In this document: one piece after another, positions 51,441 to 61,321 of the stretch
Layout of the letters: each line of letters begins with the position of its first letter
Numbering within the stretch: position 1 is the stretch's first letter
Assembly (NCBI GenBank): GCA_963782985.1
Contig: CAWALU010000012.1
Location: forward strand, 1 to 64,000
DNA length: 64,000 nt
Source of the DNA: CAVSWT01 sp963782985
Lineage (GTDB): Bacteria > Bacteroidota > Ignavibacteria > Ignavibacteriales > Ignavibacteriaceae
Direction of reading: 5' to 3'
Notes under the pieces: model-generated
Told to the model about the DNA's origin: nothing
Databases searched by the model: none
Seen by the model: the letters and a program-made list of their open reading frames with translations, nothing else
Made by a program: the position numbers and the translations under genes

Positions 51441-53171
51441 TTACGCTAACACTTTGTTTGCGTTTTCAGATAAGCTAACTAATGACGATTTGAAACCATC
51501 AAAAGAATTATAAACTTCAATTATACCAGTATCAGAAATTTTGCACCCTGTTCCACAGCTGCCCGCTAACCTCTGCACTTCTTTAAATTCTACTTTATTA
51601 AAATTTGTATCAGCATAGTTCGCATTTAAAAAGTCAATCAAGGATTGAACCTCATTTGCAGTTCCCCTTTCAACAATTTCAAATTGCTCGTAAACCGAAT
51701 TTACAAATTCATCCGATGGCATTTCAGTTCCGCGGCCAATACCCGTATAACCAATATTTTTATTTTTAAAATCTTCGTGTTTATAGATATTGCATCCGTC
51801 AACTATTCCAAGAAGATTTTTATTTGTATTAGTAATTTCTTCTTCTTTATCGATGTATAATTTATGAGCTGTGCAGACAATTATTATTTCGGCATCCGAA
51901 ATAGCTTGTTGCAAATCATTAGTAAAATAATTTTCAAGTTCAAATTTTGATAAGTTTTGATCATCTTTTTTAACATAGGGGTCGTGAATTACAACGTTAC
52001 ACTTTTTCTCTATTAATAATTTTGCTAAAGATAAAGTCGGTGAGTTTCTTGTATCCTCTGAATTAAATCTATATGCGGCGCCAAGCAAAGCGATATTTTT
52101 ATTTGATAAATTCCCAAAAGTTCTTTCTGCTAATTTAATTGTTTCTGCCGGCGACTCATCATTTATATTTCTTGAATTAATTATCAAGCTATTGGAAGTA
52201 TCTGCGCCGCCTTCAATTTTTCTCCACCACAAAAGAATTCCATCTTTCGGCAGACAATGCCCTCCCACCCCTATCATCGGAATAAGAATTCCACCGCTGG
52301 GAACGACATTTGGATTTTCGGTGGCGGAATCAGCTTGAGCTAATTTATTATTTACTTTGTCGCGTACGCTATAAAAATTAATATTATTTTCGTCGCAATA
52401 TCTCACAACCTCCGTTGAGAAAGCAATGCGCACATCTCTATAAGCATTCTCCAAAGTTTTCACTACTTCAGCCGTTAAACTATTTGTTGGATGCAACTCT
52501 CCTTTAGTAACTATGTTTGAATATAAATGTTTAATCATTTTAGGAGTATCGGGATGAAGACCGGCAGTAATTTTATCTGATGAGACAACTCGCTCAACTA
52601 ACCTGCCTGGCATAACCCTATTCGGGCTGTTTCCGAGAAGAATATTCTTTCCTTCAACCAACCCAAATTTAGCAAAGTGATCTTTCATTAAAGTAGCCAT
52701 AGAAGAAGGAGCTAATGTAGATTCAAAGATAATTAAGGGAATTTTTTCTTCGGGTTTATTTTGAAGAGCTTGAGCTAAATTATTTAAAGCTTCAAACATA
52801 GGAACATAATCCGGTTCCAATTCTGTTTTATCTGTTTGAACACAAACCAGAATTACATCGGCATCGCTTAATACAGAATAATCATAACTAGCGCTCAATA
52901 TTTTATTGCTAACAGCTTCCTTTACAATTTTATCAAGAGATGGTTCTATACCGCCAATGGTGGATTTGCCATCATTTATTGCATCCACTTTCCATCCTGA
53001 GTTTTTAGAATTTCTTTGAACAACTATTACTTTTGCCGGTTCGTCGGTTCCAATTTTTATTTTAGCGTCAGCGAGTAAAGCCGCCATAGGCATACCTACA
53101 ATGCCTGGACCAATTACTCCTATTTTTTTAACAACCCAATTAATCTCATTTCCATTAAGATTGAACTTCAT
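51441..53171 (-). CDS. UDP-sugar 6-dehydrogenase with C-terminal extension
   Basis: The protein of 576 residues belongs to the UDP-glucose/UDP-ManNAc dehydrogenase family. The N-terminal NAD motif is KKIGVIGPGIVGMPMAALL. The catalytic Cys is in GVGGHCLPKDGI. The central LTAEVVKTLENAYRDVRIAF and the C-terminal IALLGAAYRFNSEDTRNSPT are as expected. It makes a uronic acid donor by two successive oxidations. The family usually ends near residue 430-450. Here about 110 extra residues follow, ending with GSCGTGC and a helical tail. The start overlaps the AsnB gene by 17 bases. Confidence 0.9.
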   Translation of the reverse strand: MKFNLNGNEINWVVKKIGVIGPGIVGMPMAALLADAKIKIGTDEPAKVIVVQRNSKNSGWKVDAINDGKSTIGGIEPSLDKIVKEAVSNKILSASYDYSVLSDADVILVCVQTDKTELEPDYVPMFEALNNLAQALQNKPEEKIPLIIFESTLAPSSMATLMKDHFAKFGLVEGKNILLGNSPNRVMPGRLVERVVSSDKITAGLHPDTPKMIKHLYSNIVTKGELHPTNSLTAEVVKTLENAYRDVRIAFSTEVVRYCDENNINFYSVRDKVNNKLAQADSATENPNVVPSGGILIPMIGVGGHCLPKDGILLWWRKIEGGADTSNSLIINSRNINDESPAETIKLAERTFGNLSNKNIALLGAAYRFNSEDTRNSPTLSLAKLLIEKKCNVVIHDPYVKKDDQNLSKFELENYFTNDLQQAISDAEIIIVCTAHKLYIDKEEEITNTNKNLLGIVDGCNIYKHEDFKNKNIGYTGIGRGTEMPSDEFVNSVYEQFEIVERGTANEVQSLIDFLNANYADTNFNKVEFKEVQRLAGSCGTGCKISDTGIIEVYNSFDGFKSSLVSLSENANKVLA

Positions 53172-55077
53172 AAACTTCCTTTTTTTTTACTTTAATATCT
53201 TGATCAATAAATTGTTGAAACCATAATTCTAAACAAAGAATTCCCCAAAGTTTTCTACCGTAAGCTCTTTCATTTTTAATTAAGCCGCTGATATTTTCGG
53301 AATTAAATATACCTCTCGATTTACAGCTTGAAGATAAAAGTACGTCTTCAAAAAATCCCGATGCTTTATTTTTTGCCCAAATATGTAATGGGACTGGAAA
53401 TCCCATTTTATCTTTTCTCTCCATAACATTTTTAGGAAGAAGATTATTTGTAGCTTTCTTTAAAATGTATTTCATCTCAGCGCCTTTGAATTTCATAGCG
53501 GCCGGCATACTTGCAATTAAATCAGCAATTCTTCTATCAAGCAAAGGAACGCGTGATTCAATTGAAACAGCCATGCTTACTCGGTCTTCAACTTGCAGCA
53601 ACGCTGGCAAACTGCTCGTCATATCAAAGTGCGTCATCTTATTATAAAATGATTTTGTATCAGGATTGTTAAATAATTTTTTAAACTGACTAAGTATTTC
53701 TTCTTTTTTATAAGTCGAAAGAAATTCATTAGTGTAAAGATCACTCGAACCATTTCTGCGGTCAATCAGCTTAAAATATCTTTCATCCATTTCACCGAAA
53801 GCATTAGTCTTCATAAATTCCCGCATCATGGGCATATAATTATGAAGATAAGGAAGATTGGGTATGATTGAATTTAATGAAACTATATGCTCATCTTCTT
53901 CAGTAGATTGATAGATGGCGCCTTTAATTGCCTGCTCAAGATATGCAACAACATATCTTGCATAGCCGCCAAATATTTCGTCGCCTCCCTGTCCGCCTAA
54001 AATAACTTTAACATTTTGTGCGGCAAGTTTTGAGACCATATATTGCGGAAATAAACCGGGACCGGCTGCAGGCTCATCTAAATGATAAATTAATTTTGGA
54101 AGTAAACTTATAAATTCATCTTCGGTTGGATAAATTTCAAGCAGCTGGGAATTACTTTCTTTAGCTACTTCCCTTGCATATTTTGTTTCATCAAATTCTT
54201 CGCCTTCTTTAAAGGCTCCGGTGAAAGATTTAAAATTTCCCTCAAACTTTTTAGATGCAAGCATAGTAACAATGCTTGAATCCATACCGCCGCTTAAATA
54301 AGAACCAACCGGCACATCGCTTCGTAATTGAATATTAATAGTGTCATTTAAAAGACTTTTTAACTCATGAACAAAATATTCTTCGGTATGATGATCATCT
54401 ACTTTGAACGATGGTTCCCAATATTTTCTAACGCTAATGTCCATAGAATTTAAATTTACGGACATCTGATGACCGGGCAACAATTTGAATATATTTTTGA
54501 AAAGAGTATCGGATCCTAAAACATATTGAAAAGTTATGTATTGATTGACGGCATCAAAATTCGGCTCAGCTTTAATTTCGGGATGCTGAAGGATGGCTTT
54601 TATTTCAGAACCAAATATTAAGTATGATTCATCATTATGAAAATATAAAGGTTTAATTCCGAAATGATCTCTGGCAATAAATAATTTGTTTTTATTTTTA
54701 TCATAAATTATAAATGCAAACATTCCATTTAATTGGTTAACACAATTCTCGCCATACTCATCATACATTTTCAAAATAACTTCAGTGTCTGAAGTTGTAT
54801 TAAACTTGTGCCCCTTATTTTGAAGTTCAAGTTTTAGCTCTTTGTAATTATAAATTTCTCCATTAAAAACTATAGTTTTTTGATTTGAAGTCATCGGCTG
54901 ATGACCGGTTTTTAAATCAATAATTGATAACCTTTTGTGAAAGAAACCAACATTTTTATCAACAAAATAACCTTCGTCATCGGGACCGCGGTGATTAATA
55001 GCCGCCGCCATTTGAGACAACAAGCTTACTTCAGCATTTTTTTTATTTTTATTTATTAACCCGACTATTCCGCACAT
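53155..55077 (-). CDS. asnB: asparagine synthase B-like amidotransferase
   Basis: This enzyme of 640 residues has an N-terminal class II glutamine amidotransferase domain with nucleophile Cys2 (MCGIVGLI), then INHRGPDDEG and FNGEIYNYKEL. The C-terminal synthetase domain has the PPi loop YLSGGMDSSIVTML, then GGQGGDEIFGGY. It transfers glutamine ammonia to a carboxylate. The size matches the subgroup found in exopolysaccharide loci, where it amidates uronic acids or other sugar acids rather than aspartate. The next gene downstream makes a uronic acid donor, supporting amidation of that product. Confidence 0.92.
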   Translation of the reverse strand: MCGIVGLINKNKKNAEVSLLSQMAAAINHRGPDDEGYFVDKNVGFFHKRLSIIDLKTGHQPMTSNQKTIVFNGEIYNYKELKLELQNKGHKFNTTSDTEVILKMYDEYGENCVNQLNGMFAFIIYDKNKNKLFIARDHFGIKPLYFHNDESYLIFGSEIKAILQHPEIKAEPNFDAVNQYITFQYVLGSDTLFKNIFKLLPGHQMSVNLNSMDISVRKYWEPSFKVDDHHTEEYFVHELKSLLNDTINIQLRSDVPVGSYLSGGMDSSIVTMLASKKFEGNFKSFTGAFKEGEEFDETKYAREVAKESNSQLLEIYPTEDEFISLLPKLIYHLDEPAAGPGLFPQYMVSKLAAQNVKVILGGQGGDEIFGGYARYVVAYLEQAIKGAIYQSTEEDEHIVSLNSIIPNLPYLHNYMPMMREFMKTNAFGEMDERYFKLIDRRNGSSDLYTNEFLSTYKKEEILSQFKKLFNNPDTKSFYNKMTHFDMTSSLPALLQVEDRVSMAVSIESRVPLLDRRIADLIASMPAAMKFKGAEMKYILKKATNNLLPKNVMERKDKMGFPVPLHIWAKNKASGFFEDVLLSSSCKSRGIFNSENISGLIKNERAYGRKLWGILCLELWFQQFIDQDIKVKKKEVYEVQS

Positions 55078-55389
55078 AAAATATTAAAGATTTATTGAAA
55101 AAAATGAAGTTCTATTACCTTTACCAAATATTATGCCCTAATAACTTATTTGAAATATCAAAGTAAACCCTAATAATTACTAATAGTTAGAGCAAAAATT
55201 ATTAAAATGAGATTAAAACAAAGAACTGAATAAGTTTGCAACAGTAAAACACAAACCTAAGCGCACTTTTCGAAAAATAATTTAACAAAAAATTAAATAT
55301 ATTTATTTTTAGCGGCGCTATTCGGGAGACCGGGGGGAAATTAGTAATCGTTTAATTTAATAAAAGTTATTAAAGCAGCGTTATTTATT
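55078..55389. other. intergenic stretch inside the polysaccharide locus
   Basis: This 312-base AT-rich region lies between the second NodB deacetylase and asnB. It has no open frame. A GC-rich patch at about 55313-55338 (GGCGCTATTCGGGAGACCGG) stands out. It probably holds the asnB promoter on the minus strand, but no box is clear. Confidence 0.35.
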
Positions 55390-56427
55390 TTATAATACTG
55401 ACATTTTTGCGAAGTTATCTTTAAGTATCTCTTTTTTTTTCCACCATTCTGCCATTTCTTTTGGCAAGCAATGCCAAAGATTGGTTAATGATTTTAAATA
55501 AATCAAAAACTCTTCATATAGTCTAAAAGTCTCTTCTTTTATAAGATAATCAGGATGAGTTAATGCCAAAATAACTCCACTATTTTTTAATAGCCAATCA
55601 ACTTTATTTTTCCAAATATTTATGTCCTTTTTTCCCAGGACATAAAATAAAGTATGGTCTTGAGGCAACGTATATGGCAGCTCGACAAATTTTCCGACAA
55701 TAAAAGGCCATATACTTTTAGTTCCCCCGGGGAAAGGCTGAAAAGGGTCATAATCAAAACAAGAAGCGTCGTAAGCTATATCTAATTTTTGAAGCCAAAT
55801 AAGATTTCGATGAACTTGAGGTGATCGGAAACCAACTGCATTATATTTTTTTATAGCTTCATTAATTAATGGAACCCGTCGGTTAAAAATTTGCTCGGTG
55901 TAATACAACTTGCCATCGTGATTATAACCGTGTATTCCAATTTCATGTCCGGATTTCTTTATATAATCAATTATTCCTAAATCAATGGGATATTTATAGG
56001 GAACAATATTCCATGAAGCTTTAAATCCATATTTCAGTTCAAGATCAATTATTTTGGGAATATTTTTAAAGCCGGACAATTCCTCAACATCATGAGTTAA
56101 AATTAATGCCGCCCTATTGTTATTTGGATAAAGAACTTTTTTTAATTCTTTAAAATCTTTTTGATCTCGCAAAAAATTAACTAGCTCGTCAGAAATAAAA
56201 TTTTCTTTTAACTGAATTTTGGAATTATATTCTCGCTGAAGTCTTTGTCTTAATTTTATTGGAAGAATAGGGCGAATAAAATTATAATAAATTTTCTGTC
56301 TTAAAAAGAATGAGGAAACAGAATTATTTTCCAAAAGAAATAGATTAATTAATTCATCATTAATTGATGGGAATGGTGGGATCACTTTAGGATGGTCTAA
56401 TTGAATTGAAAAGTTTTGGTTCATCAT
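55390..56427 (-). CDS. second polysaccharide deacetylase (NodB-like)
   Basis: This protein of 345 residues has an N-terminal region of about 100 residues unlike other deacetylases. The esterase domain has ALILTHDVEELSGF (metal Asp and the motif HDVE), KKSGHEIGIHGYNHDGK (metal His pair) and VGFRSPQVHRN (motif 3). The HDVE variant is typical of the deacetylases in exopolysaccharide loci of proteobacteria and Bacteroidota. The N-terminal region may help in substrate recruitment. The preceding gene is GT4. Confidence 0.85.
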   Translation of the reverse strand: MMNQNFSIQLDHPKVIPPFPSINDELINLFLLENNSVSSFFLRQKIYYNFIRPILPIKLRQRLQREYNSKIQLKENFISDELVNFLRDQKDFKELKKVLYPNNNRAALILTHDVEELSGFKNIPKIIDLELKYGFKASWNIVPYKYPIDLGIIDYIKKSGHEIGIHGYNHDGKLYYTEQIFNRRVPLINEAIKKYNAVGFRSPQVHRNLIWLQKLDIAYDASCFDYDPFQPFPGGTKSIWPFIVGKFVELPYTLPQDHTLFYVLGKKDINIWKNKVDWLLKNSGVILALTHPDYLIKEETFRLYEEFLIYLKSLTNLWHCLPKEMAEWWKKKEILKDNFAKMSVL

Positions 56428-56522
56428 AAATAATCTAAACTTTTATTTTGAAATATAAACTATTTTTTTATTAAGACAACAAAATATAGATCAATTATTT
56501 TTTATGTGATGTAATGCAGGGA

Positions 56523-57719
56523 CTAATTAAAAAGTTTATGATAAAGACCTAACAATTTTTTTTCTGAAAAATCCCAAAGATACTTAGTCATTATTATTTC
56601 GTAACCTATTCTTCCCATTCGGTCAGCTTCAACTTTATTATCTAATAAAAATAAAATTTTATTTTTATAATCCTCAATATCGGTGGCATAAAATCCTGAA
56701 TCCATTGCCATATTTTTAGTTTCCTGAAGGTCAAACGCAACAAATGGTTTTTTAGCTTTCATATATTCTAACACTTTAATTAAGGTTAAATATTCATTCA
56801 ATCCATTTGGTAAATCAGGAGCGATACAAACGTTAGCGACATATAAATATTCCATTACTTTTTCGTAATCAACCATCCCTACAAATTCAACATTATTTGA
56901 AACGTTTAATTTTTTAGAAAGTGATTGCATCTCTAATTTAACATCGCCGTCACCGAGTAAAATAAAAACACAATCTTTCCTGTTAGCATCAATAATAATT
57001 TTTTTGGCTGCTTCAATAACAACTTCAATATTATCAGTAACTGTCATTAAGCCTACATAAAGAATTATTTTTTTGTTCCTATATTTATCTATAAGTTCTT
57101 CATTCTTTTTGGGTATAAAATTTTCATTTGGTCCATTATAAACTACTACACACTTTTCGTCCTTAATATTATAGATTTTAATTAATTTTGCTTTGAAGGA
57201 TCTATTTGCAGTAATAACAGCGTCAGAAAATTTGATGGTTAATTTTTCATTAAGTTTTAAAATATTGTAAATAAAATTGATAGTTGTACTTTCAGATGGA
57301 TGAACACCGAATCTTATTTTGAACATTTCGGGCGCTAAATCATGCTGGTCATAAATAAATTTAATACCTAACAATTTTGAGACTATTGCAATGGGCCAAA
57401 AGAAATCTGGCGGATTAGATATATGAATTACTTTTATATTTTCTTTAATTATAAGAAAAATAGTAAGTGAAAATATTTTTATAATGGATAAAAAATATTC
57501 TAAAAAAAATCCGATGAAAGAGCCATCGGATAAATAATTTTTATACCTGTAAACTCCAATGCCGTCAACGTTCTTCCGCTTTTCTTTATCATAGATTGAA
57601 GTCGGGCTGATAACAAAAACCTTGTAGCCATCATTCCTTAGACTTATTGCTTCTTTAGAAACCCTTTTATCAAAAGGAAAAGAAGCATTTTGAACTATGA
57701 AGAGAATGCTTTTTTGCAT
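56523..57719 (-). CDS. GT4 glycosyltransferase
   Basis: This GT-B enzyme of 398 residues starts ILFIVQNASFPFDKRVSKEA, as in the WbuB-like group. The region HISNPPDFFWPIAIVSKLLG precedes YDQHDLAPEM. The C-terminal nucleotide-sugar site has ADLPNGLNEYLTLIKVLEYMKAKKPFV. One hydrophobic stretch at about 65-90 may hold it at the membrane. It would add a sugar to the growing repeat unit. It lies eight bases downstream of the GT39-like membrane protein gene. Confidence 0.9.
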   Translation of the reverse strand: MQKSILFIVQNASFPFDKRVSKEAISLRNDGYKVFVISPTSIYDKEKRKNVDGIGVYRYKNYLSDGSFIGFFLEYFLSIIKIFSLTIFLIIKENIKVIHISNPPDFFWPIAIVSKLLGIKFIYDQHDLAPEMFKIRFGVHPSESTTINFIYNILKLNEKLTIKFSDAVITANRSFKAKLIKIYNIKDEKCVVVYNGPNENFIPKKNEELIDKYRNKKIILYVGLMTVTDNIEVVIEAAKKIIIDANRKDCVFILLGDGDVKLEMQSLSKKLNVSNNVEFVGMVDYEKVMEYLYVANVCIAPDLPNGLNEYLTLIKVLEYMKAKKPFVAFDLQETKNMAMDSGFYATDIEDYKNKILFLLDNKVEADRMGRIGYEIIMTKYLWDFSEKKLLGLYHKLFN

Positions 57720-57727
57720 AAAATAAA

Positions 57728-58954
57728 TTATTTTTTTACAATATCTACTTTAAGAATATTTGAAAAAATATATGCTATGCCTAAAAGTAATATTGGGACA
57801 ATAATAGCAAAGTGTCTCGCCTCAGCGTCTACAAGAGAAGCCCCCCAAAAATAAGTAGCGCCAAAAAGTAAGAGTAAGTTAATCTCTGTAGGAATTTGCT
57901 TAATTCTCAGGAAGTATATGGGTAACAAAATAATTGCGAAAACAAAAAGGAAACTATTTGGGATAATGTAGAAAAAGGTTCCTGGTTTCTGCAGCGTGTG
58001 TGAATAGGGGTAATTAAAAATCATCCTTCCCATATTATTTAACCAATTAAAAATATATTTAGCTGGATGTGCTTTTATAATTTGTACAGCTTTTTTTCTA
58101 AATGCCTGATCACGTTCATACTGAGATAAATACCTTAATGAGTCAACAAATGCAAAATGGTTTTTAGAGATTGCTGTCGTAGTATCATAAATATCAGGAC
58201 CAATTATATAATCCCCATATTCATTTGGATAAGGAGAAACCGAACTGTACAATATATCTCCCCCATTTGTTGACCAATAAAAAACTTTACCTGTTAACGT
58301 AAATGTATAATACAAATATGGCAAACAAAATATTAAAGCTAATAAATAAATACTCATAGCCCTTCTATATATTTTTTCTCTCGTAACAATGTAGAGCAAT
58401 AAAGAAGTCAGAATTGAAAAGGTAATAACGTAACCAAAAAAAACTTTGGTCATTGCTAAAAAGCATAAAAGAAAAGCAGCAATAAAGAAATTAGAGAACT
58501 TTAAACTACGTGAGACAAAAACTGCAGAGAAATAATAAACGAAAGCAGATACTAAAAAGAATGTTAACATTTCAGTTTCTAAACGAGTAATATATTTAAA
58601 AATGGGAATATAAAGTCCAAGGAAATAAGCGAAGAGTAAAGATTTTTTTGTAGAGGTAAATAAAAGTAATGTTTTATAAAAAAATAAAACTGCAAAAAAC
58701 ATTAAAAAAATATTTAAATACTTGGGAATAGCGATCGGCGATTTTAATATGATAAAGGGAAGTAATAAAATAGGATATCCCGGTCCATTAGTTAAATCAA
58801 TATCGTTGATAGGAGAATACATCCCATTTGAAATATTATTAGCAAACCTCCAATACCTTGACTCATCATCTCCGCCAATTTCGTTTTTTATGAAAAACAA
58901 TCCAACGAAAAGATAAATAATTAGTAAAGGTAATAATACTTTATATTTACACAT
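57728..58954 (-). CDS. GT39/ArnT-like membrane glycosyltransferase
   Basis: This integral membrane protein of 408 residues has about eleven helices. The first extracytoplasmic loop carries NEIGGDDESRYWRFANNI followed by NGPGYPILLLPFI. This is the double-acidic motif of GT-C enzymes such as ArnT/PMT. It would use a polyprenyl-phosphate donor and act outside the membrane. It is 92 bases from the ATP-grasp gene upstream. The acceptor is unknown. Confidence 0.75.
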   Translation of the reverse strand: MCKYKVLLPLLIIYLFVGLFFIKNEIGGDDESRYWRFANNISNGMYSPINDIDLTNGPGYPILLLPFIILKSPIAIPKYLNIFLMFFAVLFFYKTLLLFTSTKKSLLFAYFLGLYIPIFKYITRLETEMLTFFLVSAFVYYFSAVFVSRSLKFSNFFIAAFLLCFLAMTKVFFGYVITFSILTSLLLYIVTREKIYRRAMSIYLLALIFCLPYLYYTFTLTGKVFYWSTNGGDILYSSVSPYPNEYGDYIIGPDIYDTTTAISKNHFAFVDSLRYLSQYERDQAFRKKAVQIIKAHPAKYIFNWLNNMGRMIFNYPYSHTLQKPGTFFYIIPNSFLFVFAIILLPIYFLRIKQIPTEINLLLLFGATYFWGASLVDAEARHFAIIVPILLLGIAYIFSNILKVDIVKK

Positions 58955-59046
58955 AAATTATTCAATAGGGATAGGTCATACGTTAAAGAATTAGAGGTCT
59001 AACTTACAAAGTGATATTGGGTAATTAAATTAAGTAGACCACTATA

Positions 59047-60099
59047 TTATTCAACTGCAATTTCGGGCTGCACTAAATTTGGTTTATCAAGTAAATCAAT
59101 AAGGTGAAAATATTGAGGCCAATAATGACCTTCGTGCCATTCTAAATTAGAATCCCAATAGCCTGGACAATTATAGACAAACTTATCGACAAATGTATAG
59201 CTGATTTCACAAATTTCAGGTTCTTTATTACTATTAAGAATGAAGTCATACGCCATTGATTGGAAATTTAGTTTTGCAGAAATCTTAAAAGCCATCTCAA
59301 GCATTCGGTGGTCTATGCTATCCCTATCATAATTTATTTTTCCGCTTCCAGATGCCCTAAAATCGTTGTTTCTTGTAAATCTTCTATATGCAAAAGCTCT
59401 ATTGCCAATTACCGTAACTCTGGTATCGAATTCATTACTTGGTAGAAATTTTTGAAAATAAATATAGTTTTTTTCTGTATGCCAATATGAATCAATATCT
59501 ACATTTTGCAAAGTTCTTTTTCCTATTCTTGCAATCCTTCGTAATTCTTTTTTAAGACTAAAGTGCTGAAACCTTATATTAGATTTATCGGGCACTCTTC
59601 CCAATTTTGCACCTTCGCCAAACATCATTGAAGTCAGTGTTTTCGCATGAATTTTATCTTTTACCAAAATAACATTTTCAGAACCCGCCCCACTTTTTAA
59701 TTTAAATACAACCGGATAACTAGCTGTTTTTATCCAATTGTTTGCGGATTTTTCATCCCAAAAAATAAAACTTTCTATCATCGGAAACTTATGGTTTCTT
59801 AAAAGATAATATTGCCTAATTTTGTCGTCAAAATGCCACCATGTTTCTATATTGGGAAAGCATTTTATATTCATTTCCTTTTCAATAATGGGCAAAAGAG
59901 TTTTAGCCAATTGATGATGATCAGATAACTGGCCCCATCTAAAGATAAATAATTCTAAATCAGATAACTTTGTCCAAAAATCTTCATCATGAATGTCCAT
60001 TCTCATATGCTCAATTTTATTATGAGTCAAAATTTTTTCATATTTTACAAGAAATCCTGAATCGAGCATTCGTTTAAATCCTGTGTATATACCGATCAT
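59047..60099 (-). CDS. RimK-type ATP-grasp enzyme
   Basis: This protein of 350 residues has the central ATP-grasp pattern YPVVFKLKSGAGSENVILVK, then FLPSNEFDTRVTVIG and DFILNSNKEPEICEISYTF (magnesium-binding acidic residues). The N-terminal part resembles a sugar-nucleotide or peptide-binding preATP-grasp fold. The family forms amide or peptide bonds between carboxylates and amines using ATP. In a polysaccharide locus it may attach an amino acid to a sugar, by inference. A second ATP-grasp gene lies 26 bases upstream. Confidence 0.85.
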   Translation of the reverse strand: MIGIYTGFKRMLDSGFLVKYEKILTHNKIEHMRMDIHDEDFWTKLSDLELFIFRWGQLSDHHQLAKTLLPIIEKEMNIKCFPNIETWWHFDDKIRQYYLLRNHKFPMIESFIFWDEKSANNWIKTASYPVVFKLKSGAGSENVILVKDKIHAKTLTSMMFGEGAKLGRVPDKSNIRFQHFSLKKELRRIARIGKRTLQNVDIDSYWHTEKNYIYFQKFLPSNEFDTRVTVIGNRAFAYRRFTRNNDFRASGSGKINYDRDSIDHRMLEMAFKISAKLNFQSMAYDFILNSNKEPEICEISYTFVDKFVYNCPGYWDSNLEWHEGHYWPQYFHLIDLLDKPNLVQPEIAVE

Positions 60100-60125
60100 G
60101 TTATCCTTTGATTGATAATAAATTG

Positions 60126-61253
60126 CTAAATCTTTAATGCAATTAGAGGCAAAAGCAGAATACTAGCTGCAAATGGCAACGGATCCTCTTTTTCCCAAGT
60201 ACATTCATACATGTTTTTAAATTGATATGAAAATATTTTTCGTTCCCTTATCATTTGAGAAAGGTCTGCGAAAATATCTGTCCAATATTTATCGATAGAG
60301 TAAATATTGCTTTTGTTATATTCATTGCCCATAGCAAAATCAATATATTTCTGAACAATATTTTGTTCGCATTGTGTTGCAAAATTAATAGATTTCCAGG
60401 TTCGTGGATTCATTTCAATTACTTTAAATTTATCATCTTCCGGGTCTAAGATAAACTCAATTTCAGAAATTCCTGTATAGCGAAGTTTATTAAGTATATT
60501 TTCTGCTAAAACTAATACTTCATTGCTTTCAATACTTCTTAAATAAGTACCAGTTCCAAATCTATTTGGGTGCTGTCTAAGTTTTTCATAAATGAATAAA
60601 CCATCAATCCTTCCTTCCACACTAAAAGCACAAACTGATTGCACATGAAAATTTCCATCAATAACTTTTTGAATTACTAAGTTTTTAGTGCCCAACTTAT
60701 TGATAATATTATTATGAGTATCCTCAGACAATTCATTTAAAAATATAGCTTTTTTACCCAATAAATTTTTGAAATTGTTCCCTTTTCTTCCTTTAAGAAT
60801 ATAATTTGAATTTCTATAAAGAGAAAATATTTTAGATGAATCTAAATAAGTCTCGATTTGATTTTCTTTATTCAATGAATTGTTAAATAAGAATTTGTCA
60901 AAAATCACTTCATACTCATTTTCAGGGATAAAATATTTGGAAGATAATTGTACTTTATTTGTACAAATAAATTCATTTATATCTTCATTTGTCCCCATCA
61001 AAATGGAGGGATATTGAATATTAAGATTTAGCAAAATGCTAATCAAATCTTCAGAACTTTGAAGATCATTTCCAATTTTTGTAAAAAAATTAGAATCAAG
61101 TTTAATATATTGGGATAAATATCTAGAAAAGCGCGCAGCAGAAATATATTTGTCGTTAATTTGAATTATCTGCATGCCTGAACTATGGGCGGAGCGAACA
61201 ATTCCTAAACCTTGGGATCCATTACCCAATATAACTAATGCTGATTTTTTCAT
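60126..61253 (-). CDS. carbamoyl-phosphate-synthase-like ATP-grasp enzyme
   Basis: This protein of 375 residues starts ALVILGNGSQGLGIVRSAH and has a central FLNELSEDTHNNI lid. The ATP and metal region is EIEFILDPEDDKFKVIEMNPRTW, typical of the carbamoyl-phosphate-synthase/D-aspartate-ligase-like ATP-grasp class. It should join a carboxylate to an amine. Two adjacent ATP-grasp genes with different subclasses suggest two successive ligation steps on a carrier or glycan. The substrates are unknown. Confidence 0.83.
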   Translation of the reverse strand: MKKSALVILGNGSQGLGIVRSAHSSGMQIIQINDKYISAARFSRYLSQYIKLDSNFFTKIGNDLQSSEDLISILLNLNIQYPSILMGTNEDINEFICTNKVQLSSKYFIPENEYEVIFDKFLFNNSLNKENQIETYLDSSKIFSLYRNSNYILKGRKGNNFKNLLGKKAIFLNELSEDTHNNIINKLGTKNLVIQKVIDGNFHVQSVCAFSVEGRIDGLFIYEKLRQHPNRFGTGTYLRSIESNEVLVLAENILNKLRYTGISEIEFILDPEDDKFKVIEMNPRTWKSINFATQCEQNIVQKYIDFAMGNEYNKSNIYSIDKYWTDIFADLSQMIRERKIFSYQFKNMYECTWEKEDPLPFAASILLLPLIALKI

Positions 61254-61321
61254 TCTATTATTTTTGCTAGAAATTTAATAGATCAAAGATAATAATATTT
61301 CATTAATATCAAGAGTAATCT

